Shown: one piece after another, positions 1-10,792 of the stretch
Layout of the letters: each line of letters opens with the position of its first letter
Position numbering within the stretch: the stretch's first letter is position 1
Assembly: GCF_031458115.1 (NCBI RefSeq)
Contig: NZ_JAVDXV010000001.1
Location: 806,001-870,000 of the forward strand
Reading direction: 5' to 3'
DNA from: Pelomonas asaccharophilus_A
Lineage (GTDB): Bacteria > Pseudomonadota > Gammaproteobacteria > Burkholderiales > Burkholderiaceae_C
DNA: 64,000 nucleotides
The notes under the pieces: model-generated
What the model was told of the DNA's origin: nothing
The model's database searches: none
Seen by the model: only the letters and a program-made list of their open reading frames with translations
Position numbers and translations under genes: made by a program

Positions 1-1545
1 CTCCTCCTCGAAGGTCTGCACCAGCACCTGGTTGGACAGCCGGTTCACGTCGGTGGGCACGCGGGCCATGTCGGGCGGAAAGGCCAGCAGCGTGGGCAGC
101 GTCTGCGGCGTCACGAAGCGCAGGCCGGCGGGGAACTCCGTCGGCATGCGGAACGGCCGGCGCGACGCGAGGATGAAGCCCCATTCGCCGAACGACGGCA
201 CGTGCGCGTGATACGGCGTGGCGGTCAGGCCGACGGATTCGATGGTGGTCACCACGGTCCAGTAGCTGCGCCGCGCGATCAATGGCGACGTGGTCTGCAC
301 CACCGCGTAGCCGCCCGCGCTCAGGTGCTGGTCCACAAACTCGTAGAAGCTGGCCGTGTAGAGCTTGCCCAACGCGAAGTTGGACGGGTCGGGGAAGTCG
401 ATGACGATGACGTCGAAGGTCTCCGTCTGCTGCTCCAGCCAGCCAAAGGCGTCGGTGTTGATGATGCGCAGCTTGGGCGAAGACAGCGCATGGCCGTTCA
501 GCGCGGCGAGCTTGGGCGAATCGCGGAAAAGCGTGGTCATCAGCGGGTCCAGCTCCACCAGCGTGACCTGCTCGACGCCGGGGTGGCGCAGCACCTCGCG
601 CACGGCCATGCCGTCGCCGCCACCCAGCACCAGCACGCGCTTCGGCGCGCCATGCGCAGCCATGGCCGGCTGCACCAGTGCCTCGTGGTACCGGTACTCG
701 TCCTTGGAGTGGAACTGCAGGTTGCCGTTCAGGAACAGCCGCGTGCCGGCGCGGCCCTCGGTGACGACGATGCGCTGGTAAGCGCTGCTCTGCTTGAAGA
801 CGATGTCCTCGCCATAGAAGCGGTCCTCGGCCCAGGTGGTCAGCCGGTCGGCGCCCAGCAGTGCGGCCATCAGCAGCCCGGTGGACAGCGCGCAGGCAGC
901 GACCATGGAGGACCGGGCCCGCACCTCGGCGCGAAACAGCCACAGCGCCCAGATCGCGACCGCCACGTTGATCAGCCCGAACACGACGCCCGTGCGCACC
1001 AGGCCCAGGTGCGGCACCAGCACCAGCGGGAAGGCCAGCGCGACCAGCAGCGCGCCGAGGTAGTCGAAGGTCAGCACCTGCGAGACCAGGTCCTTGAGCC
1101 CGTAGCGCGCGCTGAAGTGGCGCTTCAGGATGCGCATGACCAGCGGAATCTCCAGCCCCACCAGCGTGCCCACCAGCAGCACCAGTCCGTACAGCAGCAC
1201 GCGGAACGGCGTGTCCGCGCCGGGCGGCAGCAGGCTGTGCACGGCGAACAGCGCGGCCGGCATCAGCCCGCCGATGACTCCCACCAGCAGTTCCACCTGC
1301 AGGAACACGCCCACCAGTTGCCGCTCGACGAAGCGCGACAGCCAGGAGCCCAGCCCCATCGCGAACAGGTAGACGCCGATGACGGTGGAGAACTGCAGCA
1401 CCGAGTCGCCCAGCAGGTAGCTGGCCAGCGCACCGGCGGCCAGCTCATAGACCAGGCCGCAGGCCGCGATGAAGAAGACGCTGACGAGCAGCAGCGCTTC
1501 GGCGGCCGAGACCCGGGAGGGAGAAGCGGTGGTGGCGTCCGTCAT
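1..1545 (-). CDS. Membrane-anchored spermidine-synthase-like aminopropyltransferase (3' end outside window)
   Basis: The first roughly 235 residues hold about seven hydrophobic membrane segments. A spermidine-synthase (SpeE) fold follows. It shows the substrate-loop pattern LNGNLQFHSKDEYRYHE near residues 272-288, the glycine-rich SAM-type motif GGGDG near 308-312, an acidic VELDP motif and a DFPDP motif where SpeE has D-S/T-D-P. These suggest an aminopropyltransferase that uses decarboxylated S-adenosylmethionine at the inner membrane. The substrate is unknown and need not be putrescine. It is the last gene visible in a minus-strand operon, starting 7 bases after the TolB-like gene. About 514 residues are inside the window and no stop is reached. 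An ordinary cytosolic SpeE (about 290 aa) is excluded by the membrane domain. Confidence 0.85.
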   Translation of the reverse strand, partial: MTDATTASPSRVSAAEALLLVSVFFIAACGLVYELAAGALASYLLGDSVLQFSTVIGVYLFAMGLGSWLSRFVERQLVGVFLQVELLVGVIGGLMPAALFAVHSLLPPGADTPFRVLLYGLVLLVGTLVGLEIPLVMRILKRHFSARYGLKDLVSQVLTFDYLGALLVALAFPLVLVPHLGLVRTGVVFGLINVAVAIWALWLFRAEVRARSSMVAACALSTGLLMAALLGADRLTTWAEDRFYGEDIVFKQSSAYQRIVVTEGRAGTRLFLNGNLQFHSKDEYRYHEALVQPAMAAHGAPKRVLVLGGGDGMAVREVLRHPGVEQVTLVELDPLMTTLFRDSPKLAALNGHALSSPKLRIINTDAFGWLEQQTETFDVIVIDFPDPSNFALGKLYTASFYEFVDQHLSAGGYAVVQTTSPLIARRSYWTVVTTIESVGLTATPYHAHVPSFGEWGFILASRRPFRMPTEFPAGLRFVTPQTLPTLLAFPPDMARVPTDVNRLSNQVLVQTFEEE

Positions 1546-1552
1546 GCAGCTT

Positions 1553-2506
1553 TCAAGGCTTGGGCGGGTTCAGCGTCACCGAGAACGCCAGCTTTGTGCC
1601 GTCCGCGCTCGCCGCGATGTTGCGTACCGCGCCGCCCAGCTCGGGCAGATCGGCCAGGGGCTGGAAGCCGCTGCCGGCTTTGCCGTCCCAGCGTAGGAAC
1701 AGGTGGCCGCGTGCCATGATGAAAGAACCGTCGGGCAGGCTGACGAAGTACTGCGGGCGGTTGGCCGGCTTGTCGCCTTCGGGCAGCGGCGGGGTTTCGA
1801 TCAACACCTGCGGCTTGGCGTCGCCGGGGCCCTGGGCGGCAATGATCCAGCGGTTGGCGTCGGTCTGGTCGACGAAGAGCGCGCGCTTGCCGTCCGCCGT
1901 GCGGCCCAGCGACCGGCCAGGCTTGGTGGTCAGCAGCGTCTGCTGGCCGGTCGTGCGGGAGATGAGCACGGCCTTGTGGTCGTTGCGCTGCGGCACGTCG
2001 TCGACGACGAAGGCCGCGATCAGGTCCGGGTTGATCCATGCGTGGTAGCCGATGCGCTTGGTGGGCACGACCGGCGCGACGGGCTTGCCGTCCCAGCCGA
2101 AGCGCCACAGCGACGGCTCGTTCATCTCGATGCCGTAGGCCGGGTCGGCGGTGATGACGCGGATGGCCGAGAAGCCGCTGCCGTCGGCCAGCGGCGTGGG
2201 CGAGTAGAGCTTTTCGGTGGTGTCGGTGACGGCGGCGGTCTTGCCGCTGAGCAGGTCGTGGCGGTAGATGTTGTTGGTATCGCCGCGGGTCGCCGCGTAA
2301 ACCACCGCGTTGCCGTCCGGCGTGAAGGCCGGCTGGAAGTGGCTGCCCTTGCCCGGCGTGATGTTGCGGGCCTCGGTGATCGTGCCGGCCTTGACGTCGA
2401 GCCTGGCGACGAAGACGGCCACGTCAGGCGGCGCGTCGGCCGCAAACACGGGGAGGGCGACGGTCAGGAGCAGGGCCTGGGTGAGGCCGCGGAAGGAGAA
2501 GCTCAT
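1553..2506 (-). CDS. Periplasmic TolB-like beta-propeller protein
   Basis: The 317-residue protein begins with a Sec signal peptide ending in VFAADA. Repeated blades of the TolB/PD40 type follow, such as FTPDGNAVVYAATRGDTNNIYRHDL and SADGTKLAFSVT. It is probably a periplasmic propeller used as a sensor or binding scaffold. No catalytic motif is visible and no peptidase domain follows. It lies 40 bases after the YciI-like gene and 7 bases before the aminopropyltransferase gene, so it is very likely co-transcribed with them. The family assignment rests on the repeat pattern only. The specific function is unknown. Confidence 0.7.
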   Translation of the reverse strand: MSFSFRGLTQALLLTVALPVFAADAPPDVAVFVARLDVKAGTITEARNITPGKGSHFQPAFTPDGNAVVYAATRGDTNNIYRHDLLSGKTAAVTDTTEKLYSPTPLADGSGFSAIRVITADPAYGIEMNEPSLWRFGWDGKPVAPVVPTKRIGYHAWINPDLIAAFVVDDVPQRNDHKAVLISRTTGQQTLLTTKPGRSLGRTADGKRALFVDQTDANRWIIAAQGPGDAKPQVLIETPPLPEGDKPANRPQYFVSLPDGSFIMARGHLFLRWDGKAGSGFQPLADLPELGGAVRNIAASADGTKLAFSVTLNPPKP

Positions 2507-2546
2507 GGCTTGCCTTTGCAGTCGTTCAGCGGACCGCGAGTGTCGG

Positions 2547-2891
2547 CTAGAACGAAGTGGGTAAGGGCAGCGCCTTGCTCCAGTAGAAGATGTCCCAGCC
2601 GGCGCGCAGGCCGCCGGTGGTGAACGGGTCGGTGGCGATCAGCGCCTCGACGGCGGCCTTGTCTGGCGCACGCACCACCCACAGCGCGCCCACCGGCGTG
2701 GCTTCGGGCGACTCGCGCAGCGAGCCGGCCACGCGCAGCGCGTCGCCCTGTGCCGCCACCCATTGCAGGTGCGCCTGCAGCAACTGCTGGCGCAGGTCGC
2801 CCGCGCCGGGCCTGTCGTGGAAGCGGATCGCGAACAGCGTCCAGTCTTCGTGGGCGTTGCCGGTCAGCGTGGCGAAGTCCAGTTCAGCCAT
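2547..2891 (-). CDS. YciI-like (dimeric alpha-beta barrel) protein
   Basis: This 114-residue protein has the YciI pattern: an N-terminal FAIRFHDRPGAGDLRQQLLQAHLQW segment, a central GSLRESPEATPVGALWVV strand-turn and a C-terminal DPFTTGGLRAGWDIFYW motif. YciI proteins are small alpha-beta-barrel proteins of mostly unknown catalysis, with a conserved His/Asp pair. The start chosen here overlaps the end of the DUF350 gene by 8 bases, which indicates translational coupling. A longer upstream frame exists, but it is out-of-frame translation of the DUF350 gene. Its role in this operon is unknown. Confidence 0.8.
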   Translation of the reverse strand: MAELDFATLTGNAHEDWTLFAIRFHDRPGAGDLRQQLLQAHLQWVAAQGDALRVAGSLRESPEATPVGALWVVRAPDKAAVEALIATDPFTTGGLRAGWDIFYWSKALPLPTSF

Positions 2892-3105
2892 GGATCGCCG
2901 CAGCGACGATGTTGCCGATGGAGATGCACATGGCCCCGACCACGATGGCCAGTGCCAGGTTCTTGTGCTCGACCAGTTCCTCCCACAGCTTGTAGGGGGT
3001 GATCTTGTCCACGATGATGAAGCACACCCAGAAGATGACGACGCCGATGACGGCATACATCGTCGTGCCGAGGATGACTTCGGGCTTGAGCCAGTCGAGG
3101 GTCAT
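2884..3105 (-). CDS. DUF350 (YjfL-like) small inner-membrane protein
   Basis: This 73-residue protein carries two predicted membrane helices, near residues 11-32 and 50-70. It matches the DUF350/YjfL family, which usually has one or two such hairpins. The E. coli relative yjfL sits next to a glutathionylspermidine-synthase-like gene (yjfC). The neighbourhood here also contains a polyamine-type enzyme, an interesting parallel drawn from family knowledge. It overlaps the YciI-like gene by 8 bases and follows the DUF4178 gene by 24 bases. Confidence 0.8.
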   Translation of the reverse strand: MTLDWLKPEVILGTTMYAVIGVVIFWVCFIIVDKITPYKLWEELVEHKNLALAIVVGAMCISIGNIVAAAIHG

Positions 3106-3129
3106 GGTGCGAACTCCTTGGGGGTCGTC

Positions 3130-4719
3130 TTATTTGTGGCTGCCGCCACCGCTGCTGTAGCCGCCGTAGCTGCCGCCACTGGGGATGTAGACGCCGCTGC
3201 CGCTGGAACGCGTGCGGCATTGGCGGTATTCGTTGCTGTTCTCGCCGAAGCTGTTCTTGTACTGCTGGCAGTCGTCGCTGGAGCAGGCGCGCAGCAGCGT
3301 GCCCAGGATGACCATCAGGAACAGACCCACGACGATGTAGACCAGCAGCTTGCCGCCGCTGTTCTTGAACGCGGAGGCGTCGCGCGAGAAGGTCGCTGCC
3401 GGCGCGCTGAGGCCGAAGGCCTTCTGCACGTCGGCGGCCGGCAGCGTGCGCCCGGCGCTCCAGGTGACCTCCGGGCCCTGCTGTTCGCGGCTGAGCAGGT
3501 ACTGGCCGTCGCGGCTGGCATAGTCGGTCACGCGCACGCGGTCGTCCAGCCGCACGGGCCAGTAGAACTCGCCCAGCACATAGGTGTTCTTGGCCTGGTA
3601 GGTCCAGCGCTCGGCGTAGGCGCGGCTCTGCCAGGTGGCGCTGCCGCGTTGCGTGCTGGGCGCGCCGGTCAGCGTGCGAACGAGGCTCCAGCCCTCCTGC
3701 GTGTCGACGAGGAAGGCGAAGCCGGCCAGGCGGTTGAACAGCAGGTACTCGCGCCAGAAGCTCTGTTCGTCCTCGGCGTCTTCCGGGATGTCGCAGCGCT
3801 CCTGGTAGCCGACGACCTGCCAGGCCTGCGCCTTCTCGCCGTCGATCGCCAGCGTGCCGGTGCGGCCCAGCGGGATCAGCGGCGGGTTCTCGGGCGACTG
3901 CGCGGTAAAGCCCAGCGCCTTGGCGTCGCCCTCGGGCAGATCGACGACGGCATGGCATTGCGCGCAGACCATGCTCCTGGTCTGCGACAGCTTGGGCTCC
4001 AGCGGCGAGCCGCAACTGGGGCAGGCAATGCTGCGGCCCTTGAACTTGGCCTCGGCGACGGACTCGCCCTCGGCCGTGCTGCGCAGGCCTTGCAGCGCCA
4101 GGTCGGCCAGTTGCACGCCCCGGCCTATGGACCAGACCGGCGGGCCGTCCTCGCGGTACTCCAGCGAACCGACCTCGTCGCGCTCGTTGCGCAGCTCGAC
4201 GACGCGGCCCGTGCGCGGCACGCGCGGCAGCTCGCCCTCGGCGGCGCGCACGGCGGCCTCGACGACGGCGGCGACCTGCCAGCGCTGGCCGCCCAGCGTC
4301 AGCGGCAGGCCGACCTGAGGATCGGCCGGCGGCGCTTCGGTCAGCGGGGCTTCGAGGCTGAGGACGAACTGGCCGTTGTCCTCGCTGAGCCATGCCACGC
4401 GAGGGGTGTCGCCTGCGTCGAACAGCAGATGCCATTCGTTCCAGTTGCCCAGCTCCGAGCCGCGCTGCACGCGGCCCACGACGGCAAAGCCGCTGCCCGC
4501 AAAGCGCCCGGTGGCGCCCAGCTGCAGCGGCGAATAGTCTTCAAAGATCTCGGCGCTCTGGCCGATGCGCTCCAGCACGTCGCCGTCGCGCACCAGCGTG
4601 CTGCGGCAGAAGCCGCAGACGGCCGTGCTGGACGCTGCGCTGGCGAACTCGACCGGTGCCCCGCAGTTGGGGCACGAGGCACGCCACCGCCGTTGGGCGG
4701 CTGGCGCCTGATCAGCCAA
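3130..4719 (-). CDS. DUF4178 zinc-ribbon membrane protein
   Basis: The 529-residue protein has two zinc-ribbon-like cysteine pairs-of-pairs: CPNCG with CGFC near residues 16-38, and CPSCG with CAQC about 220 residues in. Each is followed by a DUF4178-type beta-rich domain (for example NWNEWHLLFDAG and EDEQSFWREYLLFN). One membrane helix lies near residue 460 (LLVYIVVGLFLMVILGTLL), with a glycine/serine-rich tail after it. DUF4178 proteins are uncharacterised. The duplication of ribbon plus domain is visible here. It overlaps the SPFH gene by 8 bases, so the two are translationally coupled and probably form a complex, which is inference. Confidence 0.8.
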   Translation of the reverse strand: MADQAPAAQRRWRASCPNCGAPVEFASAASSTAVCGFCRSTLVRDGDVLERIGQSAEIFEDYSPLQLGATGRFAGSGFAVVGRVQRGSELGNWNEWHLLFDAGDTPRVAWLSEDNGQFVLSLEAPLTEAPPADPQVGLPLTLGGQRWQVAAVVEAAVRAAEGELPRVPRTGRVVELRNERDEVGSLEYREDGPPVWSIGRGVQLADLALQGLRSTAEGESVAEAKFKGRSIACPSCGSPLEPKLSQTRSMVCAQCHAVVDLPEGDAKALGFTAQSPENPPLIPLGRTGTLAIDGEKAQAWQVVGYQERCDIPEDAEDEQSFWREYLLFNRLAGFAFLVDTQEGWSLVRTLTGAPSTQRGSATWQSRAYAERWTYQAKNTYVLGEFYWPVRLDDRVRVTDYASRDGQYLLSREQQGPEVTWSAGRTLPAADVQKAFGLSAPAATFSRDASAFKNSGGKLLVYIVVGLFLMVILGTLLRACSSDDCQQYKNSFGENSNEYRQCRTRSSGSGVYIPSGGSYGGYSSGGGSHK

Positions 4720-5743
4720 GTTTCTTCAGCAGGTCAGCCTTCTTCGCGGCGAATTCCTCGTCGGTCAGGATGCCCTTGGCCTTGAGGTCGCCGAGCTTTT
4801 CCAGCAGCGCAACGATGTCGTCGGGCTTGCTGGCCGCCGGGGCGGGTGCTGCGGCGCCCACGCCGGCCAGGCCCTGGCCCAGCGTCTGCGCCAGCGTCTG
4901 GCCCAGCGCCACACCGGCACCCAGGCCGATGGCTTCGCCGGCAATGCCGCTGCCGCCATTGGCCGCACCCTTGGCCATCTCGGGCAGCGCCTGCGCGGCT
5001 TGGTACTGCATGAACTGGCCCATGTTCTGGCCAATGATGCCCATGCCGATGCGCTGGTCCAGGATCTTCTGCAGCTCCTCGGGCAGCGACACGTTCTGCA
5101 TCGTCACCGAGATCAGCTCCAGACCCAGCGACGCGAACGACGGTGCGGTGGCTTCCTTCAGCGCGGCGGCGAACTCGACCTGGTTGGCGGCCAGGTCCAG
5201 GAAGGGCGTTCCGCTGCCGGCCACGGCGTCGCTGATGTGCTGCAGCATCAGGCCGCGCAGCTGGCCTTCCAGGTCGGCCACCGTGTAGCGCTCGCGCGTG
5301 CCCGAGATCTGGCTGTGGAAGACCTTGGGATCGGCGATGCGGTAGGCGTAGTTGCCGAAGGCGCGCAGGCGCACGGCGCCGAAGTCCTTGTCGCGGATGG
5401 CCACCGGCTGGCTGGTGCCCCAGCGCTGGTCGATCTGCTGGCGCGTGCTGAAGAAGTAGACATCGCTCTTGAAGGGCGATTCGAACAGCTTGTCCCAGTT
5501 CTTCAGATAGGTCAGCACCGGCAGCGTCTGCGTCGTCAGCTTGTGCGTGCCGGGGCCGAACACGTCGGCCACCTGGCCTTCATTGACGAAGACGGCGACT
5601 TGCGATTCGCGCACGACGAGCTGGCCGCCGTTCTGGATTTCCATGCCGGCCATCGGGAAGCGCCACGACAGCGTGCCGTCGCTGTCTTCCGTCCACTGGA
5701 TGACGTCGATGAACTGTTTCTTGATGAAATCCATCAGAGCCAT
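4712..5743 (-). CDS. SPFH-domain protein with C-terminal SHOCT domain (virion-core YdjI-like)
   Basis: The 343-residue protein has an SPFH/band-7-like core in residues 30-260, with a hydrophobic glycine/alanine-rich stretch after it (GEAIGLGAGVALGQ). It ends in a SHOCT-type short alpha-helical domain (LLEKLGDLKAKGILTDEEFAAKKADLLKKL). The YdjI-type SPFH proteins are thought to form membrane-associated scaffolds. The start MALMDFIKKQF fits the family better than the 18-residue upstream extension. As the first gene of the minus-strand operon it overlaps the DUF4178 start by 8 bases. A scaffold for the downstream membrane components is the natural guess, but it is unproven. Confidence 0.85.
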   Translation of the reverse strand: MALMDFIKKQFIDVIQWTEDSDGTLSWRFPMAGMEIQNGGQLVVRESQVAVFVNEGQVADVFGPGTHKLTTQTLPVLTYLKNWDKLFESPFKSDVYFFSTRQQIDQRWGTSQPVAIRDKDFGAVRLRAFGNYAYRIADPKVFHSQISGTRERYTVADLEGQLRGLMLQHISDAVAGSGTPFLDLAANQVEFAAALKEATAPSFASLGLELISVTMQNVSLPEELQKILDQRIGMGIIGQNMGQFMQYQAAQALPEMAKGAANGGSGIAGEAIGLGAGVALGQTLAQTLGQGLAGVGAAAPAPAASKPDDIVALLEKLGDLKAKGILTDEEFAAKKADLLKKLG

Positions 5744-5860
5744 GTGTTGGTCTCGCTTGTGGTTCTTGAACAGAAATGGCGTCCAGTATGGGGCCACGGC
5801 GTGGCGGCATTTGCCCCAAACAGGTGAATCTCACCGCCGGCCGGGGCGAGAATCCGTGCC

Positions 5861-6334
5861 ATGGCGAGAGTGTGCATCCAGACGCAGGACTTTGACCTGA
5901 GCCGCGAGGCCGCAGCCCTTCGAGCAGGGGATGGCGGCGTGGGCGCGGTGGCTGTTTTCGTGGGCACCGTGCGCGAGATCGGCAGCGGCGCGGCCGTCAG
6001 CCAGATGGAGCTGGAGCACTACCCCGGCATGACCGAGACGGCCATCGAGGCGATGGTGGACGAGGCGCTGGCGCGCTTCAACATCCGCGCCGCCAAGGTC
6101 ATCCACCGTGTGGGGCTGCTGCAGGCGGGCGACCAGATCGTGGCGGTGCTGGTCAGCAGCGCCCACCGAGGCCAGGCCTTCCAGGCCTGCGAGTTCCTGA
6201 TGGACTACCTGAAGACGCAGGCGCCGTTCTGGAAGAAGGAATACACGGCCGACGGCGCCCAGTGGGTGGATGCCCGCGTGGCCGACGACGAGGCGCTGGC
6301 GCGCTGGGGCATTGCTGTCGGGAACGCCGTGTGA
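5861..6334 (+). CDS. moaE: Molybdopterin synthase catalytic subunit MoaE
   Basis: MoaE transfers sulfur from thiocarboxylated MoaD to precursor Z (cPMP) to make molybdopterin in the cytosol. The 157 residues show the family motifs VAVFVGTVRE near residue 30, LEHYPGMTE, VGLLQAGDQIVAVLVSSAHRGQAF and the catalytic-lysine region LKTQAPFWKKE near 118-128. Its length is typical. The stop overlaps the crcB GTG start by 4 bases. moaA and mobA lie 40 kb away in this window. No moaD is adjacent. Confidence 0.95.
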   Translation: MARVCIQTQDFDLSREAAALRAGDGGVGAVAVFVGTVREIGSGAAVSQMELEHYPGMTETAIEAMVDEALARFNIRAAKVIHRVGLLQAGDQIVAVLVSSAHRGQAFQACEFLMDYLKTQAPFWKKEYTADGAQWVDARVADDEALARWGIAVGNAV

Positions 6335-6696
6335 ACGCAGCGGCCGTGGCCCTGGGGGCGGCGTTGGGCGCCTTGGTGCGCTGGCAGGCCGGCATGCTGT
6401 TCAACGCACGCTGGGCGGGTTTCCCGCTGGGCACGCTGCTGGTCAATCTGGTCGGCGGGCTGCTGGTGGGCATCGCGCTGGAGTGGTTCGGCCGCCAGCC
6501 GAACGAGTTGCTGAAACTTTTGCTGGTCACCGGCTTCCTGGGCGGGCTGACGACGTTCTCGGCGTTCTCCGGCGAGTCGCTGGCCTTGCTGCGCCACGGG
6601 GATTTCGCCATGGCGGCTGCCCACACGCTGGCGCATGTGCTGGGAGCGCTTTTTGCCGCGTGGCTGGGCATGAGACTGGTGCAGACGCTGTTTTGA
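6331..6696 (+). CDS. crcB: Fluoride ion channel CrcB (Fluc)
   Basis: This 121-residue protein has four membrane helices and the Fluc signatures GALVRW near the N-terminus, GTLLVNLVGG and the GFLGGLTTFSAFSGE motif. Fluc proteins assemble as dual-topology dimers that expel fluoride. The GTG start overlaps the moaE stop in a GTGA junction, which decides this start over upstream in-frame codons. I saw no fluoride riboswitch, as expected for a gene with no leader of its own. The link with moaE is probably only co-transcription. Confidence 0.93.
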   Translation: MNAAAVALGAALGALVRWQAGMLFNARWAGFPLGTLLVNLVGGLLVGIALEWFGRQPNELLKLLLVTGFLGGLTTFSAFSGESLALLRHGDFAMAAAHTLAHVLGALFAAWLGMRLVQTLF

Positions 6697-6699
6697 CGG

Positions 6700-6727
6700 C
6701 TTGAAAAGCGGCGCCCGGCGCCCACTT
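6700..6727 (+). promoter_or_regulatory. Sigma-32-type heat-shock promoter for clpB
   Basis: CTTGAAA (6700-6706) and CCCACTT (6721-6727) are separated by 14 bases. They resemble the sigma-32 elements CTTGAAA and CCCCATNT. The site lies 22 bases before the clpB ATG and just after the crcB stop. Heat-shock control of clpB is well established in proteobacteria. The -10 match is imperfect. Confidence 0.65.
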
Positions 6728-6749
6728 GGCTTCGCAACCGGAGGATTCC

Positions 6750-9347
<2,598 letters not shown>

Positions 9348-9369
9348 CCGGCAACGCGCGGCGGCGACT

Positions 9370-10695
9370 TCACATCGTCGTCGCCGCGTCCTGGGCGTTG
9401 CCCAGCTCCACCCGGTTGCGGCCTGCTTCCTTGGCGCGGTAGAGCGCTGCGTCGGCGCGCCGGAATGCCCGGTGTGTGGCGGCGCCCGGTGGCACCAGCG
9501 TCACGCCAAAACTCGCGGTGATGCCGAAGCGGCCCTTGGGATCCACGGTGCCCGCCGCGAGTGCCGCGCGCAGCTTGTCGGCCAGCGCGGCCGGCTCGTC
9601 GATGTGGCGGCAGCGGCAGACGATGAGGAACTCCTCGCCGCCCCAGCGGCCGACGACGTCGGCGTTGCGCAGGTTGGCCGACACGATGGCGGCCACGCGG
9701 CGCAGCACCTCGTCACCGGCCGCGTGGCCCCAACGGTCGTTGATGTGCTTGAAGTAGTCGATGTCCAGCAGCACCAGGCCCAGCGTCTCGGCCTGGGCTT
9801 CCAGGTCGTCCAGTGCCGTCTCCAGGCCGCGGCGGTTCAGCACGCCGGTCAGCTCGTCGATGGTGGCGAGGCGGCGCAACTGGTCCTGCTCCACACGCAG
9901 CTGGCGCGTGCGCGCGGTCAGCGCATCGATCTCGCGTTGCTGGCGGCGGTCGCGCTGCCGCAGTTCTTGCCAGCGCCACATGGCCAGCACGCTGGCGCCC
10001 AGCAGCCACAGGCACAGGATGCCCAGGTAGACGCGGTCGCGGCTGATCCATTCGCCCTTCAGCGTGAGGCTGCGCAGCACCAGGTCCTGCGGGTGGCCGC
10101 TGAGGTCGGCCGGCAGGTCCACGGTGAACGAGGTCACGTTCTCCAGGCTGGGGCGGTTGTACTCGCGCGCCAGGTCGAACTGCTGCATCCACCACTCGGG
10201 CACGGTCAGCTCGGCCATCTCGATGTCCACCGGTTTGGCCACGTCGCGCTGGCGCAGGTTCACCGACTGCATGCGGGCGCTGTTGCCATCCTCGGGCTTG
10301 GAGAAGCGCGCGTCGAAGTTGCGCAGCGCCACGCGCACGAAGGGCGAGCTGCCCTTGTAGCGCAGCTCCATGTGGAGGGTGTCGAAGTGGCTGAGGTCCA
10401 GGCCGTGGCCCTTCTCGGCGTCGCCCAGCATGAAGGTCAGGCCGCAGCCCTGGCGGCCGTCGATGCCGCGGTAGTGGCAGCGCCAATGCCGCCGGTCGAC
10501 ATCGACCCAGCGCACCGGTGGTTCGTCCTGGCCTTCAACGGCCTGCTGGGCGCCGACCAGGAAGAAGTTGCTGGCCACGCCCGGCCGGGTCAGTTCCATC
10601 GTGCGCGGCGGGAGCCAGGACTGGCCCAGCAGCATCGCCACGGTGAGGGCGATGCCGGCGGCAAGGAAGCCGGGGTTGCTGGGCGCGGGCCGCAT
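9370..10695 (-). CDS. Membrane-bound diguanylate cyclase with extracytoplasmic sensor domain
   Basis: This 441-residue protein has an N-terminal helix, a roughly 200-residue extracytoplasmic domain and a second helix near 225-245 (YLGILCLWLLGASVLAMW). A short coiled coil is followed by a C-terminal GGDEF domain. The active site reads GGEEF and is preceded by an RNAD inhibitory (I-site) motif five residues upstream. It should therefore make c-di-GMP and be product-inhibited. The sensor domain looks beta-rich, possibly carbohydrate-binding-like, but I cannot name the family. There is no EAL domain. It stands alone next to clpB, converging on it. Confidence 0.9.
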   Translation of the reverse strand: MRPAPSNPGFLAAGIALTVAMLLGQSWLPPRTMELTRPGVASNFFLVGAQQAVEGQDEPPVRWVDVDRRHWRCHYRGIDGRQGCGLTFMLGDAEKGHGLDLSHFDTLHMELRYKGSSPFVRVALRNFDARFSKPEDGNSARMQSVNLRQRDVAKPVDIEMAELTVPEWWMQQFDLAREYNRPSLENVTSFTVDLPADLSGHPQDLVLRSLTLKGEWISRDRVYLGILCLWLLGASVLAMWRWQELRQRDRRQQREIDALTARTRQLRVEQDQLRRLATIDELTGVLNRRGLETALDDLEAQAETLGLVLLDIDYFKHINDRWGHAAGDEVLRRVAAIVSANLRNADVVGRWGGEEFLIVCRCRHIDEPAALADKLRAALAAGTVDPKGRFGITASFGVTLVPPGAATHRAFRRADAALYRAKEAGRNRVELGNAQDAATTM

Positions 10696-10792
10696 CGATC
10701 GGGGGGTGTTTTTCAGCCAAGCTGCACTGTAGTGGCGCCCGTGCGGGCCATCACCATGAGATGGCGGACTTCGTGGCGGATTGCCGCCCGCG

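Noticed and set aside
2590..4785. Very long plus-strand open frame opposite the DUF4178 gene
   Set aside because: Low-complexity Ala/Arg/Gln-rich product antisense to a gene with clear motifs; an artefact of high GC.
5848..5866. TGGCACG on the minus strand upstream of the SPFH gene
   Set aside because: The GC element is one base out of phase and it overlaps the moaE start codon; chance match.
9361..9387. Possible hairpin between clpB and the diguanylate cyclase
   Set aside because: Arms GCGGCGAC/GTCGCCGC overlap the coding end and no U-tract follows; not a convincing terminator.
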